A stretch of 64,000 bases of DNA from the NCBI RefSeq assembly GCF_030867095.1, contig NC_081826.1, positions 42,324,001 through 42,388,000 of the forward strand. Reading direction: 5' to 3'. The position numbers were made by a program, and so were the translations under genes. Below, in pieces: positions 58,362-64,000 of this stretch; the first letter of the stretch is position 1; each line of letters begins with the position of its first letter. The DNA comes from Alligator mississippiensis (Eukaryota > Chordata > Crocodylia > Alligatoridae). The notes beneath the pieces are model-generated. The model was not told the DNA's origin, did not search any database, and was given only the letters and a program-made list of their open reading frames with translations.

Positions 58362-60727
58362 GAATGTTAATTTGGTTGACAAACCAATGTGGGAGGTGAG
58401 CAGTCCCACCAGAGGAAATGCCCTGTTGGACCTGGTCCTGGCCACAGGCGATGATCTGGTAAGGGAGCTCCAGGTCCTTGACCACCTGGGTGATAGCGAT
58501 CATTGCTTGCTGGAATTCATCATCCAGTGCAGGGTGTCAAGGGCCTGCAGCAAGGCGGTAGCCCTAGACTTCAAGAGGGCCAACTTCAATAAGTTGAGGA
58601 GATTGGTGGGAGAGGCGCTGGGGTTTTTGAGGGCAGGGGAACTCAGTGCCCAAGATGAGTGGTAGTTCCTTAAGGAGAGGATACTCAGGGCCCCAGGGGT
58701 GACGATCCCAACAAGAAGCAAGGGGGGCAAAAGTGCCTAAAATCCTCCCTGACTCACCAAGGACATCCAGGAATGCCTGGTTGCCAAAAAGGTGGCGTAC
58801 ACTGGGTGGAGGGGGTGGGGGCGCTATCTCCAAAGAAGAGTATACCTCCACTGCTCGGGCCTGTTGGGGGGCTGTTAGGAAAGCTAAGGCAGACATAGAG
58901 CTAGGACTAGCATCCAAGATCAAAGATAATAAAAAGTCCTTTTTCAAATATATAGGGAGGATGAAGAAGGCACTGGGAAATGTGGGGCCCCTGCATGATA
59001 TGCTGGCCAATCTGGTGGTTGCACCAGAGGAGAAGGGAGACATCTTTAACAAATTCTTCACCTCCATTTTCTTGTGTAGGGACCGGGACTCCCCCACCGT
59101 GATTCAAGACGGACTCGAGGGGAACGCCCCAACACCTAAGGTTGAGGAGGACCGGGTTAGAGTGCTTCTGGAGGGGATGGACGTGTTCAAGTCAGCAGGT
59201 CCAGATGCTCTCCACCCCAGGGTGTTGAGGGAGCTAGAGGGGTTATTGCAGGGCCCTTGGCATGGCTTTATGAGCGCTTGTGGTGCTCGGGCCAGGTGCC
59301 AGATGATTGGAGGATAGCCAATGTGGTCTCCATCTTTAAAGAAGAGAGGAGGGAGGACCCGGGCAACTATAGGCCCGTCAATCTTACCTCAATCCTGGGG
59401 AAACTCTTTGAGAAGATCATCAAGGAGCACATCTGTGATGGGCTGGCATCAGGGATGATGCTCAAGGGCAACTAGCATGGTTTCATTAGGGGCAGGTCAT
59501 GTCAGACCAACCTGATTGCCTTTTACGATCAGGTCACAAAAGCATTGGATGCAGGTGTCGCCGTGGATGTAGTCTTTCTGGACTTCAGCAAGGCCTTTGA
59601 CACTGTCGACCACCCCATCCTCATGAAAAACCTAGGCGACTGTGGCATTGATGCCTACACAGTCAGATGGATTGCAAATTGGCTGAAGGGTTGTACTCAG
59701 AGGGTGGTGGTGGATGGGTCATATTCGACCTGGGGGGAAGTGGGCAGCGGAGTCCCCCAGGGCTCGGTCCTTGGGCCCACACTGTTCAATTTCTTTATCA
59801 GTGATTTGGACGATGGGGTGAAAAGCAACCTGTTCAAATTTGCTGATGATACCAAAATTTGGGGTGAGATAGGCACGTTAGTAGGGAGGGAAAGACTGCA
59901 GCAAGACCTGGATAGGTTGCAGGGGTGGGCTAACAAAAACAGGATGCGTTTCAATACAGACAAGTGCAGGGTGCTGCACTTGGGCAGTAGTAACTGGCAG
60001 CACACTTATAAGATGGGAAACTCGCTTCTTGAGAGCAGAGAGGCAGAAAGGGATCTTGGAGTCATCATTGACTCCAAGATGAACATGGGCCGACAATGCG
60101 AGGTCACAGTCGGCAGGGCTAACCGGACCTTATCGTGCATCCACAGGTGCATCTCAAGTAGGGCCAAGGAGGTGATCCTCCCCCTCTATGCGACACTGGT
60201 TAGGCCACAGCTGGAGTACTGTGTCCAGTTCTGGGCACCCCACTTCAAGAGGGATGTGGACTACATTGAGAGGGTCCAGAGGAGGGCCACCCGCATGATC
60301 CAGGGACAGCAGGGCAGACCCTACAATGAGAGGCTACGGGACCTGAACCTGTTCAGCCTTCACAAGAGAAGGCTGAGGGGGGACCCGGTGACCGTCTATA
60401 AACTCACTAGGGGGGACCAGAAGGGTTTGGGGGAGACCTTGTTTCCCCTAGTGCCCCCCAGGATAACAAGGAATAATGGCCACTAGTTGTTGGAGAGTGG
60501 GTTTAGATTAGATATCCGTAAGAACTACTTCACAGTTAGGGCGGCTAGGATCTGGAACCAACTTCCAAGGGAAGTGGTGCTGGCTCCTACCCTGGGGGTC
60601 TTTAAGAAGCAGTTTGATGCTTACCTGGCTGGGGTCATTTGAGCCCAGTTTTCCTCCTGCCCAGGCAGGGGGTCGGACTTGAAGATCTACAAGGTCCCTT
60701 CCAACCCTACTTCTGTGATTCTATAGT
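58362..60727 (+). mobile_element. CR1 LINE, 5'-truncated, best preserved copy
   Basis: It begins within the endonuclease region and continues through the whole reverse transcriptase, the ORF2 C-terminus and the 3' UTR (GGTCGGACTTGAAGATCTAC, AAGGTCCCTTCCAACCC). It ends at TTCTGTGATTCTATAG, the CR1 terminal repeat type. No poly(A) tail is expected for CR1. Few lesions compared with the other copies indicate a younger insertion. Confidence 0.95.
58364..60642 (+). pseudogene. CR1 ORF2 (endonuclease C-terminal part and reverse transcriptase), broken
   Basis: The endonuclease end reads PTRGNALLDLVLATGDD and DHLGDSDHCLLEFII (the SDH catalytic motif is present, 58370-58520). The thumb-proximal region VFKSAGPDALHPRVLRELEG follows at 59182-59240. 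RT motifs are VPDDWRIANVVSIFKE, YRPVNLTSILGK, VVFLDFSKAFDTVDHPIL, GVPQGSVLGPTLFNFF and FKFADDTKIWG (59836-59868, catalytic Asp pair intact). The C-terminal region reads CIHRCISSRAKEVILPLYAT and ends YLAGVI with TGA at 60640. Lesions: frame changes between the 58354, 58733 and 59257 blocks, and TAG stops at 59473 (normally Gln in NQHGF) and 60484. The protein would nick DNA and prime reverse transcription at the target; this copy cannot. Confidence 0.95.
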
Positions 60728-60782
60728 GCTGAACTGCATATTGATTTACAGTATGTGAGGATTTACCATTGTTTCTGATTAG

Positions 60783-61230
60783 GCACATCTACACATGCAT
60801 TCTGGCTTAAGTTTACTCTGGTGTAAGCTACTCTGATGTAAGCGTTTTCAGGCAGGCAGCTACACATAGGGGAATTAGGGAGTAGATTTGCACCAAGTTT
60901 TCTGCAGCCCTGCAATGGGCCCCTGCTACCACTGTGAGGAGCTCCAGGCTCCGGCTGCAGGTGCCAGCCCTGTTTCCAGCTTTCTGGCCAGCCACTTCCC
61001 TGGCCAGAAGCAGTGTGCCCAGCACAGGGGCAGCACTCTGCGGCTCTCTCCTTGCCCACGCTGCCTTCCGGTGCCATGGCTGCTCCAGCCCCTGCCCCTG
61101 GCAGAGATGACCAGTGCCCCACTCTCCTGCTGGCCATGGTGCTAGGCCTGCTGGCCCCAACAGGACCCCCCCACCCAGGCCCCAGGAGAATCATGCAGGA
61201 GGCCCTGGCTGACCACCACCTCTAGCACTG
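60783..61230. mobile_element. MITE-like left end, partner end not found
   Basis: GGCACATCTACACATGCATT then CTGGCTTAAGTTTACTCTGG is a MITE terminus of the type seen at 20937 and 43937, followed by a GC-rich core. No inverted partner was found nearby; later insertions downstream may separate it. The GC-rich overlapping frames at 60763-61225 are not genes. Confidence 0.5.
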
Positions 61231-61571
61231 CCCAGTCTAGCTCACCTGCACTGCTGGCCATGGACTCCCAACCCCAGCTGCCCACCATGCTCATTACAGA
61301 CACGTCAGAAGAACAAGTCTATTTCCCTCATACCAAACAGACCCTCCCTCCTGTTACCAGATTTGCCTGTCACTTTGAGGTGTGCTCATTTATTAGGGGT
61401 ACGTTTCTGAGATCTCTGTAATTCTATTAATGTGCTGCTTGTGCTACTTGTGTTTCTACATGGAGCTGTATCTCTCCTCCTTTGCAAGTCTTCACCCCCA
61501 ATGGAGCTATCTTGCAAGACACAGTTTCAATGGGGTTGGGTTCCTCCAACCACCAAATCAGTCAAACGCAT

Positions 61572-61830
61572 ATATGCACATACACACACAGATTAACAGG
61601 GCATGCCGGAGCCAGGCCGGGTTATTCAGCATTGACAGGCTGACACCCTCATGTACCTTGAACTCAGTTCATCCCTTATTTCAGCAGGCCAATACTAAAT
61701 GCAGTTAGACACACATACACACATGCTAACAGAGCACATGTGAGCAGGCTGGGTCTGATCAGCACTTTCAGCTGATACCCTCATGCGCCTCAAAACTCAG
61801 CAGGTCCCAATCTCATCACAATGGTCCTAG
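61572..61830. repeat. Imperfect direct duplication, about 135-bp unit
   Basis: Both units carry CACATACACACA-type sequence, TTAACAG/CTAACAG, GCCAGGC/GCAGGCTGGG, TCAGCA, GCTGACACCCTCATG/GCTGATACCCTCATG, and CTCAG near the end, in the same order. Confidence 0.65.
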
Positions 61831-62116
61831 TAGTAACTCCCTTGATAAGCAGACCCCACTAGTTTTGGGCATTGCAAGGATCTTTGACTTAGGCAAAAGA
61901 AGCATTGCTGCAGAGCAAATGGGGAGGTCCAGGGGAAAGAAGAGTAAGTGAGGTTCAGAGACAGAGTATAGCAACCAGCTTGAGCATAAAGTTATTTATT
62001 GCCAGGTATATGAACTTATGATGATACCAGTAGTAACAGCCATACAGAAGACACAAATAAAAGAGTTACAATATTACATAGTTTCAATTAGGTATTTGGG
62101 GAAGTCTAGCTCAAGT

Positions 62117-62265
62117 TTGATCAGCAAAAGTCAGGTTTAGAAAGCTGTGCCTGGAGTAAGAGACAGAGAGAGTGATCAGCAAAAGTCTGGTTTAGAAAGC
62201 TGTGCCTGGAATAAGAGAATTAAAGTCGGGTTTAGAAAGCTGTGCCTACAGTAAGAAAGCAAAAG
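62117..62265. repeat. Three-copy tandem repeat, about 55-60-bp unit
   Basis: AAAGTCAGGTTTAGAAAGCT, AAAGTCTGGTTTAGAAAGCT and AAAGTCGGGTTTAGAAAGCT each precede GTGCCTG(G/A)AGTAAGA-type sequence. Confidence 0.8.
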
Positions 62266-62358
62266 GCAGATTCCTGGAGTCAGAGAGAGAGAGAAAGAGT
62301 TGGGGTCTCACCACTCAGCGAAGAGTACTAGTTGAAGGGAGCAAATAAACATGGCACA

Positions 62359-63325
62359 GGGTTACCAGTGGAGTCCCTCAGGGCTTGGTACTTGGGCCAG
62401 TACTCTTTAACATATTCATCAGTGATCTGGATTCAGGAGTCAGATGTGAACTGGCCAAGTTTGTGGATGATACCAAATTATGGGGGAGGGCAATCACACC
62501 TCTGGACAGGCTAGGGATACAGGCCGACTTGGACACACTCTCAAGGTGGGCTGACCAAAAACCGATGGCCTTCAATGCAGAGAAGTGCAAGGTACTGCAC
62601 CTTGGTAGGAAGAGCCCCCAGCATACTTACAGGCTCGGCAGTGCTACGTTCGCTAACACCACAACCGAAAGGGACTTGGGGGTCTTGACTGACCACAAGA
62701 TGAATATGAGCCACCAGTGTGATGCTGTGGCTGGCAAAACTAACCAAACTCTGGTGTGCATCCACCGATGCATCTCAAGCAACACGAGGGAAATCATCCT
62801 CCCACTTTACTCAGCCTTGGTGAGGCCGCAGCTGGAGTACTGCATCCAGTATTGGGCCCCCCACTTCAGGAAGGATGTGGAGAAGCTTGAGAGAGTCCAC
62901 AGGAGAGCCACTCATATGATCCAAGGCCTGGAGGGAAGGAGAGGCTGAGGGACTTAGGACTCTTCAGTCTGAAGAAGAGAAGGCTCAGGGGGGACTTGGT
63001 GGCAGCCTACAATTACATAAGAAGGGTACATCAGGACCTGGAAGAGCCCCTCTTCACCAGAGCTCCCCAAGGGATAACAAGGTCTAATGGCCATAAACTC
63101 CAGGAAGGCCAATTTAGATTAGACACAAGAAAAAAGTTCTTTATGGTATGTATGTCCAGGGTCTGGAATGAACTCCTTCCAGAGATGGTGCAAGCACCTA
63201 CTCTAGACTCCTTCAAGAAACAGGTGGATATATTTCTTGCTGGGGTCACTTGATCCTAGCTGACTTCCCGCCTATGGCGAGGGGACTGGACCCATGATCT
63301 CATGAGGTCCCTTCCAGCCCCTAAT
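62359..63325 (+). mobile_element. CR1 LINE, 5'-truncated
   Basis: It starts within the reverse transcriptase (TSGVPQGLVLGPVLFNIF) and runs to the 3' UTR with GGTCCCTTCCAGCCCCTAAT. The terminal ATTCTATG repeats are not seen after that, so the very end is lost or unusual. It is a different subfamily copy from the one at 58362 (more like the minus-strand copy at 21112). Confidence 0.92.
62361..63253 (+). pseudogene. CR1 ORF2 C-terminal part, broken
   Basis: It reads GVPQGLVLGPVLFNIFISDL, then LAKFVDDTKLWGRA where CR1 has FADD (one change next to the Asp pair, both Asp kept). It continues with AEKCKVLHLGRKSPQHTYRL, CIHRCISSNTREIILPLYSA and LVRPQLEYCIQYWAPHFRKD. A frame change lies near 62935-62950, after which RLRGDLVAAYNYIRR and FKKQVDIFLAGVT follow to the stop at 63251. 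It is 5'-truncated and inactive. Confidence 0.92.
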
Positions 63326-64000
63326 GCAGGGGCAGGGGCCGGGGTAGGGGCAAGGGCCAAGGCCAGACATGGGCAGGGCTTACAACATGGCTGGGGCTGG
63401 TGTGGCTGGCAGTTCCACTTGGAGCTGGCTGGCGGCAATTGTGTCCAGCTCCAGGCGATGTCCTCGTATGGAGGTACATACTATGCAGGCACCTGATTGG
63501 GGCCCCCCCCTGGGGAAAAAGTGGCACTGCTGGCAGCTGGCAATGTCATGGCCAGCCACACCTTGTGTCTAGAGCTGGGGCTGCAGAGCTGGCATGGCAG
63601 GCACTGGCCAGGGCTCCATGAGCTGCTGGTGGAAACTGCAGCTGGGGGGCTCAGTGGGATGGGGCACTGCACATCGGACTGTCCTCTGATGACCTGTCAC
63701 TGGAGGTGCCAGGCTTGGGCAGGCTGGCTATGCTGCTAAAGATAGCATGACTGCAGCTTGGATCCTGGGGTGCCAGGGTGGTCATCAGTTGCTGTATAAA
63801 GGTCATGGACTTACAGGCATGGCTGGACCAATGAATGTGGTAACCCACTGTTCCCCCAGGGCCTTGACCTTTAACATCACTGCTGTGCTGGCCAGTTGTG
63901 CCTGTGCTCCCAAATCCAGCCTGACAGGGCCTAATAAATGTGGGTGTTGGAGTGCCCATCCCACTCAAATTGGTGCTGCACTTCTTCCTCACCCCACAGT
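63326..64000. other. GC-rich DNA, no gene supported
   Basis: GC-rich sequence with GGGGC and CAGCTGG-like repetition, overlapping open frames on both strands and no domain. The style matches the cores of non-autonomous elements elsewhere in the window, so it may be repeat-derived, but no termini are visible before the window ends. Confidence 0.45.

Larger units (their letters stand above)
61375..62340 (-). mobile_element. LTR-like fossil region
   Basis: On the minus strand CTGGCAATAAATAACTTTAT provides a polyadenylation-type AATAAA, followed by GTTGCTATACTCTGTCTCTG, a style typical of LTR R/U5 sequence. Two internal direct repeats are present: about 61572-61695 with 61707-61830, and three shorter units at 62117-62265. 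Neither LTR ends nor duplications are secure. No retroviral coding region is seen. The family is unassigned. Confidence 0.4.

Noticed and set aside
59545-60486. 313-residue open frame as a host gene
   Set aside because: It is the CR1 reverse transcriptase (FLDFSKAFDTVDHP, FADDTKIWG), continuing in the same frame upstream and downstream past single stops.
61352-62368. GTTACCAG at both sides of the LTR-like region as a target duplication
   Set aside because: The right copy is part of the normal CR1 sequence and the left flank is not CR1, so the match is probably chance.

Overview
The window is vertebrate nuclear DNA, and I see no intact host gene in it. The longest open frames are remains of LINE reverse transcriptases or antisense and GC-rich shadows of repeats. 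Frequent CR1 LINEs of several ages, many non-autonomous DNA transposons (hAT-like with 8-bp target duplications, and MITE-like elements with 3-bp duplications), MIR-like SINE pieces and LTR fossils fit a crocodilian best. A turtle is the main alternative. The species call is inference from repeat content, not from a gene.

Layout: 1-807 is the edge of an LTR fossil. 808-7.1 kb is mostly single-copy AT-rich DNA with a tandem-repeat island near 5.75-6.05 kb. 7.4-9.5 kb carries two hAT-like elements. 9.5-13.5 kb shows nothing beyond background. At 13.5-14.9 kb a solo LTR sits inside a MITE. 19.3-23.7 kb is a large, old, nested inverted repeat whose centre holds a MITE that itself contains a CR1.

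24.8-33.5 kb is the most structured part. An old CR1 is split by a DNA element ending in inverted GTATTTACTC-type termini; that element is filled by a nearly complete Tx1/L1-group LINE; and that LINE carries three further insertions. 35.0 kb has a hairpin MITE, 37.1-38.7 kb a tandem pair of LTRs flanked by a perfect 5-bp duplication, and 39.5-40.3 kb a Tigger/pogo-like element with a long internal palindrome. 43.9-45.1 kb and 48.5-53.5 kb hold more MITEs and hAT-like elements. 53.9 kb has a tRNA-derived SINE with recognisable pol III boxes. 55.5-56.9 kb holds old CR1 sequence. 58.4-60.7 kb is the best-preserved CR1, and 61.4-63.3 kb an LTR-like stretch followed by another CR1 3' half.

Nothing here works together as a host pathway. 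The content is a stratified record of transposition in what is probably an intergenic or large intronic region. Boundaries supported by target duplications are accurate to a few bases; others are approximate. Family assignments were made by eye from termini, duplications and translated motifs.
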